DNA of 5,193 nt from Acidobacteriota bacterium. Its GTDB lineage: Bacteria; Acidobacteriota; Terriglobia; Bryobacterales; Bryobacteraceae. Shown here piece by piece: positions 1-5,193 of this stretch. The stretch lies in contig JAJYKC010000253.1 of the NCBI GenBank assembly GCA_021788955.1, positions 1 to 5,193 of the forward strand. The letters run 5' to 3'. Position numbers and translations under genes: made by a program. The notes under the pieces were generated by a model. It saw only the letters and a program-made list of their open reading frames with translations. It was not told where the DNA came from and did no database searches. Position 1 is the first letter of the stretch. Each line of letters starts with the position of its first letter.

Positions 1-421
1 CGTTCACGTGGTATTCGGTCAGCGGCCGCGGCGGCGGTCCGCTGATGTTGCGCCCGTGCAGGTCGTACTTGCCGTTGTGGCACGGGCACCAGATTTCGTG
101 CAGGTCCGGCCGGTACTGCACGGTGCAGCCCAGGTGCGTACAGACGGCGGTGAACGCCAGATATTTTCCGCTCGAGGTGTAGATCAACAGCGCCGGGTGC
201 TCGCCGAAACGGAAAATCTGGCCGGAGTTGGGTTTCAGTTCCCCGACCTTGGCCGCCAGCACCGTGTTGCTGCCCAGATCGGAGCGCCGCGGCGGAATCA
301 GATAGCGGATCACCGGATACAGAAAGGAAGCCAGCGATGCCGTGATGCCGGCTCCTAGAAAAATTTCCAGGAACCGTCTCCGCCCCGTCTTTTGCGAGAG
401 ATCTCGATCGTTCAATTTCAA
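1..421 (-). CDS. qcrA: Rieske [2Fe-2S] iron-sulfur subunit of a cytochrome bc-type complex (3' end outside window)
   Basis: Partial gene, running off the left edge; 140 residues are visible counting from a TTG at 421-419. Known role: quinol-oxidising iron-sulfur subunit of a bc1/b6f-like complex, anchored in the inner membrane with its cluster domain in the periplasm. Seen: a twin-arginine motif TGRRRFLE (residues 12-19), then a hydrophobic anchor (about 20-40, ending YLIPP). Cluster box 1 is CTHLGC (94-99) and box 2 is CPCHNG (112-117). The predicted cluster ligands are C94, H96, C112 and H115, with disulfide partners C99 and C114; the proline-rich GPPPRPL follows at 128-134. No ATG or GTG lies in this frame for several hundred bases upstream, so TTG at 421 or 415 is the best start; both have only a weak Shine-Dalgarno (GGGA). 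The 415 start would give MNDRDLSQKTGRRRFLE. Cytochrome b would be expected next, beyond the window. The family call is very secure; the symbol and exact start are less so. Confidence 0.93.
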   Translation of the reverse strand, partial: MKLNDRDLSQKTGRRRFLEIFLGAGITASLASFLYPVIRYLIPPRRSDLGSNTVLAAKVGELKPNSGQIFRFGEHPALLIYTSSGKYLAFTAVCTHLGCTVQYRPDLHEIWCPCHNGKYDLHGRNISGPPPRPLTEYHVN

Positions 422-726
422 TGCGGTTTTCCCGTCTCGTTCAGGAGTGCTTGCACAAATTCGTTTGTCGTTCCCGCGCGCTCGCCGGCCGCCGACCTTG
501 CGTTGCCGGTTCTTTCTTCCTCGTCCTTCCGTTCTCGCGCGAGTTCGTTTCGATCTGCTTTTGTCTTTTGGGGGCCCTTGGCTGCGTCCACCTCGCCGGC
601 GCTCGCGAGCATGCGCGATGGCGTGCCCATTCCGCGGAAGAGCGCCGGCAATTCCGCCACGTTTTTCCGTTCGCTGATTCCGCTTTGCCCCTTGGCGGCG
701 ATCATTACCCGGCGTCTCTTTCTCAT
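418..726 (-). CDS. possible small hydrophilic protein upstream of the Rieske gene (doubtful)
   Basis: An open minus-strand frame ends in TGA at 420-418, overlapping the candidate TTG start of the Rieske gene at 421-419 (sequence ATTGA). Such an overlap is typical of translationally coupled genes. From the ATG at 726 it would encode 102 residues. The product is very rich in Lys, Arg, Glu and Ala, with a charged, probably helical middle (KTKADRNELARERKDEEER). It has no signal peptide, membrane segment, cysteine or motif that I recognise. The frame stays open up to an ATG at 1011 (197 aa), but that extension crosses the 905-924 hairpin and looks less gene-like. Codons in the 102-aa part end mostly in G or C, as in the neighbours. 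Against it: no good ribosome site at 726, two other long open frames on the plus strand over the same bases, and no family resemblance. It may be a chance open frame in GC-rich leader DNA. Confidence 0.3.
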   Translation of the reverse strand: MRKRRRVMIAAKGQSGISERKNVAELPALFRGMGTPSRMLASAGEVDAAKGPQKTKADRNELARERKDEEERTGNARSAAGERAGTTNEFVQALLNETGKPH

Positions 727-904
727 TTCGAGGAAATGAAGGGCGTCCGGAAGGAATCGAGCGCGGTCCGAGGTCCGGTGCTTGGCCTTTCCACCAGCGG
801 CGGACGCGATTCCAGCGGCTAGTAGAATTTTCCGTTCCGGCCTGTTCGTCGCTTGTTCCGATGCCGGACGCCCAACGTCGGGTGTGCAAGCAAGTGACCA
901 AAAG

Positions 905-924
905 GCGGATGGGAAAACATCCGC
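905..924 (-). terminator. 7-bp perfect hairpin followed by CTTTT on the minus strand
   Basis: GCGGATG (905-911) and CATCCGC (918-924) form a perfect 7-bp stem with a six-base loop. On the minus strand the stem is followed at once by C and then four T (positions 904-900), the layout of a short intrinsic terminator. On the plus strand no T run follows. It lies in the presumed leader of the Rieske transcript, so it could attenuate that transcript or stop read-through from the promoter region. The T run is short, so termination is unproven. Confidence 0.35.
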
Positions 925-1052
925 GAACTTCCTACGACAAGCAGGGATTTCGCGGCTCTTTGGCACAGCAAACAACAATGTGGGCGTCTCGCGTTGCGGA
1001 ATTTTGAGCAAAGGGGATAGGGAAGGTGCGGCAAATAACCCAAAAAGAGGAG

Positions 1053-1074
1053 TGTGATTTCGACTGAAATCGCA
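1053..1074. promoter_or_regulatory. imperfect 22-bp palindrome, candidate operator
   Basis: The halves TGTGATTTC (1053-1061) and GAAATCGCA (1066-1074) pair at eight of nine positions, the ninth being a T·G wobble, around the four-base centre GACT. The palindrome sits 10 bases upstream of a TATAAG box, where a -35 element would be, and no convincing -35 hexamer is present. That position suits a dimeric regulator acting on the plus-strand cytochrome operon, or on both divergent units. It begins with TGTGA, but the half-site spacing does not fit a CRP site (TGTGA-N6-TCACA) or an FNR site (TTGAT-N4-ATCAA). A small RNA hairpin is the alternative reading. Confidence 0.35.
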
Positions 1075-1084
1075 TGTACGACTT

Positions 1085-1090
1085 ATAAGG
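1085..1090 (+). promoter_or_regulatory. candidate -10 box TATAAG
   Basis: TATAAG matches the sigma-70 -10 consensus at five of six positions and lies in the AT-richer part of the divergent region. No good TTGACA-like hexamer occurs 16-18 bases upstream; that space is filled by the 1053-1074 palindrome. A start near 1097 would leave a leader of about 225 bases before the cytochrome gene. The overlapping TTATAA (1084-1089) is itself palindromic, so it could equally serve the minus strand. A second TATAGT (1141-1146) has no -35 partner either. Confidence 0.25.
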
Positions 1091-1309
1091 TCTTCATTTC
1101 TGTTGCCTTGCCGACGGAGCGATCCGCCGCGCCATCTTTCTATAGTTCGCTCCTTTCTGCCCTAATTTTCAGCTTTTCCTAACAGAAACAGAAAGCTCTG
1201 TGTGCCAAAATCCTCGGCAATCGCCGCTGGCAGCTTTCAAGTTGCGCAACGGCAGCGTCGTTTTTCGCTCGGTTCCTGTAAATGGTCCATAGCTTGCTTG
1301 CCACTGGCT

Positions 1310-1314
1310 GGAGG
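1310..1314 (+). promoter_or_regulatory. Shine-Dalgarno GGAGG of the decaheme cytochrome gene
   Basis: GGAGG lies seven bases before the ATG at 1322. This decides the start: the frame is open from a GTG at 1202, but that GTG has no comparable ribosome site, and the 40 extra residues would push the signal peptide into the interior of the protein. Confidence 0.85.
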
Positions 1315-1321
1315 CGCCCTT

Positions 1322-2302
1322 ATGCGGGTTCAACATGGATGGAGGGGATGGGTGGGAGCAATAGCGCTGGCCGGATTTGCGCTGCTCGCCGCGAACCAAC
1401 TCCCCGCAACCACGATTCACAAATTCCAAAACGGTACAGAGAAAACCGCCGCGCAAGCTTCCAAGCCGGTGCCTCAATACGTTGGCACCGACACTTGCAA
1501 GATGTGTCACGCGGATGTTTTTAAGAGTTTCGAACAGAACCCTCACTACAAGACGCTGCTTTTGAAATCAAAGGACAAAGAGGGTTGCGAGGGCTGCCAC
1601 GGGCCGGGCTCGCTGCACGTCAGCTCAGGCGGGCAGACTGCTGTTCCTTACGACTTCCCGAAGATGACGCCGCAGGCAATCAGCGAACGCTGCATGGATT
1701 GCCATCAGTCGCGTCACGAAAACATGCACTTTTTGACTTCGGTGCATTACGAGAACGGCATCGGCTGCACGAATTGCCACTCGGTGCACCACTCGACCGA
1801 CCTTACGACGCTGCTCATCAAGTCGCAGCCGCAGCTCTGCTACACCTGCCACCGGGCGATTCAGCCGCAATTCCAGATGCCATTTCACCATCGGGTGAAT
1901 GAAGGCATGGTTCGCTGCTCCGATTGCCACAATCCGCACGGCTCGTCGGTTGACGCCGCACTCATGCCTGGCGGCGAGAATAAACAACTGCGGACGGCGG
2001 CGGAAGGCAATGCGATCTGCCTGCAATGCCACGTGGACAAGTCCGGGCCGTTCGTATTCGAGCACGAGCCGGTGGTCACCGATGGCTGCCTGGATTGCCA
2101 CGTGCCGCACGGCGGACCGAATCCGCACATGCTCAAGGTCGCCAACGTCAATCAGCTCTGCCTGCAATGCCACACGACGTCCAGTTTCAGCGGCGCGCCA
2201 GGCACGCCGAGCTTCCACAACCAGAACACGCAGTTCCAGGCATGCACGCTGTGCCACACCCAGATTCACGGATCCAACTTCAGCCCGTATTTCTTCCAAT
2301 GA
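1322..2302 (+). CDS. mtrA: DmsE/MtrA/PioA-type decaheme c-type cytochrome, periplasmic part of an outer-membrane electron conduit
   Basis: The product has 326 residues. An N-terminal Sec signal with Arg and a hydrophobic core (about residues 8-24) is followed by LPATT, so the protein is exported. Ten CXXCH heme c sites are seen, with first cysteines at 59, 89, 124, 149, 173, 199, 233, 256, 280 and 308; all ten are intact. Length and heme number match the MtrA/PioA/DmsE family (Shewanella MtrA is a decaheme protein of about 330 residues). Several sites carry the paired-CXXCH signature CHxPHG (hemes 6 and 8), and extra histidines before and after the even-numbered hemes could be distal ligands. 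By family knowledge the hemes form a wire that inserts into an MtrB-type barrel and carries electrons across the outer membrane. The next gene, seven bases on, is that barrel, which supports the call over a soluble cytochrome such as NrfB. The start is ATG 1322, chosen for its ribosome site and signal peptide. The partner on the inner-membrane side is not in the window. Confidence 0.95.
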   Translation: MRVQHGWRGWVGAIALAGFALLAANQLPATTIHKFQNGTEKTAAQASKPVPQYVGTDTCKMCHADVFKSFEQNPHYKTLLLKSKDKEGCEGCHGPGSLHVSSGGQTAVPYDFPKMTPQAISERCMDCHQSRHENMHFLTSVHYENGIGCTNCHSVHHSTDLTTLLIKSQPQLCYTCHRAIQPQFQMPFHHRVNEGMVRCSDCHNPHGSSVDAALMPGGENKQLRTAAEGNAICLQCHVDKSGPFVFEHEPVVTDGCLDCHVPHGGPNPHMLKVANVNQLCLQCHTTSSFSGAPGTPSFHNQNTQFQACTLCHTQIHGSNFSPYFFQ

Positions 2303-2304
2303 GG
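2301..2304 (+). promoter_or_regulatory. Shine-Dalgarno GAGG overlapping the cytochrome stop codon
   Basis: GAGG begins inside the TGA stop (2300-2302) of the cytochrome gene and lies five bases before the barrel's ATG (2310). Ribosomes finishing the first gene would cover this site, so translation of the two subunits is probably coupled. Confidence 0.6.
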
Positions 2305-2309
2305 CAGCC

Positions 2310-5051
2310 ATGAACAGCCAGAAAGAGAGAATCTCTCAAAAAAGTTTCACCGGATGGCGGGCTGCCGGGTTATTGATAGCAGCGCTGGCGTTTGGCGGAT
2401 GGCTCGCGGCACCAGCCTTCGCTCAGCAGCAGGCCAGCGCCAGCGACGCCGCGCAACCGGTCACCACGGTCAAGGACGCGACGAAGTCAGCCGCGCCGGC
2501 GACCAAGACATCCGATTCATCGTTCTCGAAAACGAACGACTCGGCGGCGGCAACGGTGGCTTCCAACCACTCTTCGGCGTCGGCGGATACTTCGTCTTCG
2601 AGCGATGCGGTTCCAACGCCCAACTTGCTGACGATTGGCAATTACGCCGTGTCGGGTTCGGTCAACGCAGGCTGGCGGTACAGCAACATGACCGGCAGCG
2701 AGGCCAATTACGATACGTTCGTCAATCTCCAGCAGGGACCGCGGCTTCTGGACGTTTCCCTGAACCTGCGTTCGCTCAATCACAATGGCGCGTTGTTCGA
2801 TAATCTCTCGCTCACCGGATTCGGTTTCGGCGGCGATCCCGTGAGCGTGGTTCGCCTGAACATGAGCAAGGATAAGTGGTACAACTTCAGCGCCACTTAC
2901 CGCCGCTACAAATATTTCTGGGGCTACAACCTGCTCGCGAATCCGCTCAATCCGGCTAACTCCAATCCGAGCCTCGCGGTTACCACGGCACCTCACCTGA
3001 TGGATCTGAGCCATCGGATGAGCGATTTCAACCTGACGCTGTTGCCGCAGTCGAACATTCGTTTCCGGCTCGGCTACGCGCACAGCCTGGAAGCCGGGCC
3101 TTCCTACACGACGACGGAAGCGACCGTGGGCGCCGAGCAGGAGTCCGGCATCGTCTCGCTGCTCTTCCAGGGTTACAAGACGACGAACGACTTGTATCAC
3201 GCGGGCGTGGACTTCAGCCTTCTTCCGCGAACCACGTTCAGCTACGATCAGTTCGTCAATCACTACAAACAGGACACGCAGTGGTACGACGCGAACCTCG
3301 GTTATCAGCTTGCGAACGGAAATCCGGTGGATCTGGGTCTTGTGTTCAATACGCTTGGGAACACGCCATGCGCCAGCCCGGTGAGCAATAGCGGCACCAC
3401 GCCGCCTACGGCGAACCCGACTTGCCAGGGCGACCTCTACTACAATCGCGGCGGACGCCCGCGGGGCACCACGCCGACGGAACGGTTCAGTTTCCAGTCC
3501 ACTTACTTCCAGAACCTCAATATGACCGGGGCGATCAGTTACAGCTCGGGCGACGAGACGGTGAACGATCTCTACGATACGTGGGCCGGGTTGAACACCC
3601 GGACTCACGCGGCCGGGTCCGATGCCACTGCGGCGACCAAGGCCAACCGGATCATCGTCAATGGCAACTGGGATGCGGTCTATCAGGTCACCAGCAAATT
3701 GCGGGCGATGGACAGCTTCAGTTACAACTCTTTCCGCATTCCGGGCCTGGACAATTTCGGCGTGGTCAACTTCTACGCGCAAGCGGCTCCCGGCGGCGGT
3801 TACTCGATGCTGCTGCCTCCGGGCCAGTTCAATTCCACGGATTGCCCGCCACCGTACACGGCGGCCACCTGCCCGCAGCACGGGTCCTCGAGCGGGCCGG
3901 ACCTGGCGACGGGATATAACAGCCGGTACCTGGGCCAGGATTTTCGGTCGAATACCTTCATGCTGGCGTACGATTTCACGCCGAAAATCGGAGCGCGTCT
4001 CGGTTACCGCTATACGAAGCGGAAAATCAGCGATTTCAACGCGCTTTATTACACCGCCGAAACGTTCTTCCCGGGCGGGAATACCGGCAGCAGCTCAGCC
4101 CCAATCACGGGACCCGCGACGGCGGCCCGCGGCGATTGCGCGCTTCCGAAAGGCGGAACGTTTCCGGCCGATTTGCCGGCCGGTTGCACCCTTCAGCCGG
4201 ACGGATCGGTCGTCTTCACCGGGCTGACGGGCGACAGCGACACCGCTCACAACCTGTCGGCGGATATCAACGGGAATACGGCGCTGGCCGGGCTTTGGGT
4301 GCGGCCGACGAACAATTTCCGCACCAGCTTCAATCTGGAACTTTCCTCGTTCGATCAGTCCTTCGCGCGGATCACGCCGCGCCTGCTGCGTCACTACCAG
4401 ATCAACTCGGTGTATACGCCGGTCCACTGGGCCGAGATCACGGGCGCGGTGGATATCGTGGACAGCAGCAACAGCGTGACTGAGGTGCAAAACCAGAATC
4501 ACAACCGCAGTTACGCCATCACCACGATGTTCACGCCGGCCAGTGAATTTTCGTTCGATCTCTCCTACAACTACAGCGACATCTATACCCAGGCGCTGGT
4601 CTGCTACACCGCTTCCGGTCCGGCCGGCACGGGCGCCGCGCCCTGCCCGATTCCCGACTCGCCGGTGCCTTATGCCGCGATCACCACGTATTCGAGCAAG
4701 ACGAACTTCGCCAGCGCCGACATGATGATCAAACCGGCGAAACAAGTGACGTTCACGCTGGGTTACGCGGGAAGTTTCGTGAAGGGAACGCCGTCGTGGT
4801 TCAATCCACTGAGCACCTATTCGCTGAACTTCCTCGATCCGCTCACGCCTTACGGCCCGCTCCGGTTCAACTATCAAACGCCTTACATGAAGTTGAACTG
4901 GATCATCTACAAGGGCCTTTCGTACGACATTGGTTGGAACTACTACGGGTATAACACCCGTGGAGAAAATAACCCCGTTGGCCTGGCGCCCCTGGGGACA
5001 CAGGATTTCAACGGCAACAACATGACCATCGCGGTCAAGTACAGCTTCTGA
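2310..5051 (+). CDS. mtrB: MtrB/PioB-type outer-membrane beta-barrel that sheathes the decaheme cytochrome
   Basis: The product has 913 residues. A Sec signal peptide (hydrophobic core about 18-36) ends in APAFA with likely cleavage after A38. Residues 39-104 are a low-complexity Ser/Ala/Thr/Lys/Asp linker. From about 105 to the end the sequence alternates polar and hydrophobic or aromatic residues in short amphipathic strands (for example YAVSGSVNAGWRYSN, 112-126; FRLGYAHSL, 252-260), as in a large beta-barrel. It ends IAVKYSF, with the terminal Phe that marks Bam-dependent outer-membrane proteins. By family knowledge this porin surrounds the decaheme cytochrome in the outer membrane; the tight operon with that cytochrome strongly supports the role. 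It is longer than Shewanella MtrB (about 700 aa), owing to the linker and long inserts near 345-395, 485-545, 583-650 and 763-795. The N-terminal CXXC of Shewanella MtrB is absent. The only cysteines are 354/372, 512/521, 610/626 and 765/779. The frame is open from 1899, but ATG 2310, with its ribosome site and signal peptide, is the start. Confidence 0.92.
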   Translation: MNSQKERISQKSFTGWRAAGLLIAALAFGGWLAAPAFAQQQASASDAAQPVTTVKDATKSAAPATKTSDSSFSKTNDSAAATVASNHSSASADTSSSSDAVPTPNLLTIGNYAVSGSVNAGWRYSNMTGSEANYDTFVNLQQGPRLLDVSLNLRSLNHNGALFDNLSLTGFGFGGDPVSVVRLNMSKDKWYNFSATYRRYKYFWGYNLLANPLNPANSNPSLAVTTAPHLMDLSHRMSDFNLTLLPQSNIRFRLGYAHSLEAGPSYTTTEATVGAEQESGIVSLLFQGYKTTNDLYHAGVDFSLLPRTTFSYDQFVNHYKQDTQWYDANLGYQLANGNPVDLGLVFNTLGNTPCASPVSNSGTTPPTANPTCQGDLYYNRGGRPRGTTPTERFSFQSTYFQNLNMTGAISYSSGDETVNDLYDTWAGLNTRTHAAGSDATAATKANRIIVNGNWDAVYQVTSKLRAMDSFSYNSFRIPGLDNFGVVNFYAQAAPGGGYSMLLPPGQFNSTDCPPPYTAATCPQHGSSSGPDLATGYNSRYLGQDFRSNTFMLAYDFTPKIGARLGYRYTKRKISDFNALYYTAETFFPGGNTGSSSAPITGPATAARGDCALPKGGTFPADLPAGCTLQPDGSVVFTGLTGDSDTAHNLSADINGNTALAGLWVRPTNNFRTSFNLELSSFDQSFARITPRLLRHYQINSVYTPVHWAEITGAVDIVDSSNSVTEVQNQNHNRSYAITTMFTPASEFSFDLSYNYSDIYTQALVCYTASGPAGTGAAPCPIPDSPVPYAAITTYSSKTNFASADMMIKPAKQVTFTLGYAGSFVKGTPSWFNPLSTYSLNFLDPLTPYGPLRFNYQTPYMKLNWIIYKGLSYDIGWNYYGYNTRGENNPVGLAPLGTQDFNGNNMTIAVKYSF

Positions 5052-5087
5052 ACGGAGCGGTCGCTGCTTACGTGACGCGACAGAGAG

Positions 5088-5119
5088 GAGGGGTCGTTGG
5101 CAAGTGACGATGGCCCCTC
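5088..5119 (+). repeat. interrupted inverted repeat after the barrel gene
   Basis: GAGGGG (5088-5093) pairs with CCCCTC (5114-5119), and the inner TCGT (5094-5097) pairs with ACGA (5107-5110), leaving a three-base bulge and a nine-base loop. It begins 36 bases after the stop codon. No T run follows, so it is more likely an mRNA-stabilising structure, or part of a Rho-dependent end, than an intrinsic terminator. Confidence 0.35.
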
Positions 5120-5130
5120 ACAACGAGTTA

Positions 5131-5179
5131 CCGCCGGGGTTGCGCCTTCTCCCCCACGCCTACTTGGCCACCCCGGCGG
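5131..5179 (+). terminator. perfect 10-bp GC-rich inverted repeat, candidate transcript end
   Basis: CCGCCGGGGT (5131-5140) and ACCCCGGCGG (5170-5179) are exact reverse complements, separated by 29 C-rich bases. It is the strongest hairpin in the window and lies about 80 bases after the operon's last stop. The downstream sequence has only short T runs (5185-5187), so intrinsic termination is uncertain. The long loop is also compatible with a dispersed palindromic repeat or a regulatory site of the next gene. Confidence 0.45.
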
Positions 5180-5193
5180 GCCCCTTTGGGTTG

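Larger units (their letters stand above)
422..1321. other. divergent intergenic region between the Rieske gene and the mtrAB-like operon
   Basis: About 900 bases separate two divergently oriented units. I find no tRNA, rRNA or riboswitch that I recognise, and no protein with a recognisable family. The left part (422-830) is GC-rich and open in several overlapping frames on both strands, so it is either untranslated leader or carries the doubtful small gene at 418-726. From about 1040 to 1200 the base composition becomes more AT-rich, as expected for promoter DNA. Both promoters should lie in this region. Specific elements (hairpin 905-924, palindrome 1053-1074, TATAAG at 1085-1090) are listed separately. 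Confidence 0.7.

Noticed and set aside
8..358. Plus-strand open frame of 116 codons at the left edge
   Set aside because: It is antisense to the Rieske gene, whose CTHLGC and CPCHNG boxes are unmistakable on the minus strand.
421..822. Plus-strand open frame of 133 codons with hydrophobic stretches
   Set aside because: No ribosome site, no family resemblance and heavy overlap with other open frames. It probably reflects GC-rich composition.
960..985. TGGCAC resembling half of a sigma-54 promoter
   Set aside because: The required TTGC-type element at the fixed downstream spacing is absent.
1202..1321. GTG start giving a 40-residue N-terminal extension of the cytochrome
   Set aside because: It has no ribosome site and would bury the signal peptide. 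GGAGG before ATG 1322 is far better.
1021..1321. Possible GEMM (cyclic dinucleotide) riboswitch before the cytochrome gene, as known upstream of some multiheme cytochromes in other bacteria
   Set aside because: I looked for the conserved GEMM core sequences on both strands and did not find them.
1899..2309. Upstream extension of the barrel's frame overlapping the cytochrome gene
   Set aside because: It is the +1 shadow of the cytochrome. The barrel's own ATG at 2310 has a ribosome site and is followed directly by a signal peptide.
1625..2311. 228-codon minus-strand open frame opposite the decaheme cytochrome
   Set aside because: It is antisense to ten intact CXXCH motifs. The repeated Ala/Val/Arg pattern is the complement of those heme sites.
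2517..3881. 454-codon open frame on the minus strand inside the barrel gene
   Set aside because: It lies entirely antisense to the well-supported barrel. Its product is an Arg/Val/Ile-rich composition typical of the antisense of GC-rich genes and has no recognisable domain.

Overview
The window holds two divergent transcription units, with about 0.9 kb between them that has no recognisable gene. Both units concern respiratory electron transfer. The organism is a GC-rich Gram-negative (diderm) bacterium, because the right-hand unit encodes an outer-membrane beta-barrel. The combination of a Tat-type Rieske protein with a GPPPRPL motif and an MtrAB/PioAB-like pair without an obvious surface cytochrome suggests a lineage such as Acidobacteriota. 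That assignment is inference from general familiarity, not from a marker gene.

Left, minus strand (1-421): the N-terminal 140 residues of a Rieske [2Fe-2S] protein, running off the left edge. It has a twin-arginine/anchor N-terminus, both cluster-binding boxes (CTHLGC and CPCHNG) and GPPPRPL. The frame has no ATG or GTG near its start, so a TTG start is most likely. One TTG candidate overlaps the stop codon of an open minus-strand frame upstream, which may be a small gene or a chance open frame.

Middle (422-1321): no recognisable RNA or protein family. It contains a 7-bp hairpin (905-924) that looks like a terminator on the minus strand. It also has an imperfect 22-bp palindrome (1053-1074) just upstream of a TATAAG box, a candidate control site for the plus-strand operon, and an AT-richer leader.

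Right, plus strand (1322-5051): a two-gene operon. The first gene encodes a secreted decaheme c-type cytochrome of the MtrA/PioA/DmsE type, with ten CXXCH motifs in 326 aa. Seven bases later comes a 913-aa MtrB/PioB-type outer-membrane beta-barrel. By family knowledge, the barrel sheathes the decaheme cytochrome so that its heme chain crosses the outer membrane and links the periplasm to external electron donors or acceptors. The barrel is long for its family and lacks the N-terminal CXXC known from Shewanella MtrB. All eight of its cysteines fall in four close pairs, each in a Pro/Gly/Ser-rich loop-like stretch.

After the operon (5052-5193) there are two inverted repeats. The second has a perfect 10-bp GC-rich stem and is a likely transcript end or processing site. 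If the two units act together, electrons could pass between the quinone pool, a Rieske/cytochrome b complex, periplasmic carriers and the outer-membrane conduit. The direction (metal reduction or Fe(II) oxidation) cannot be read from this window.
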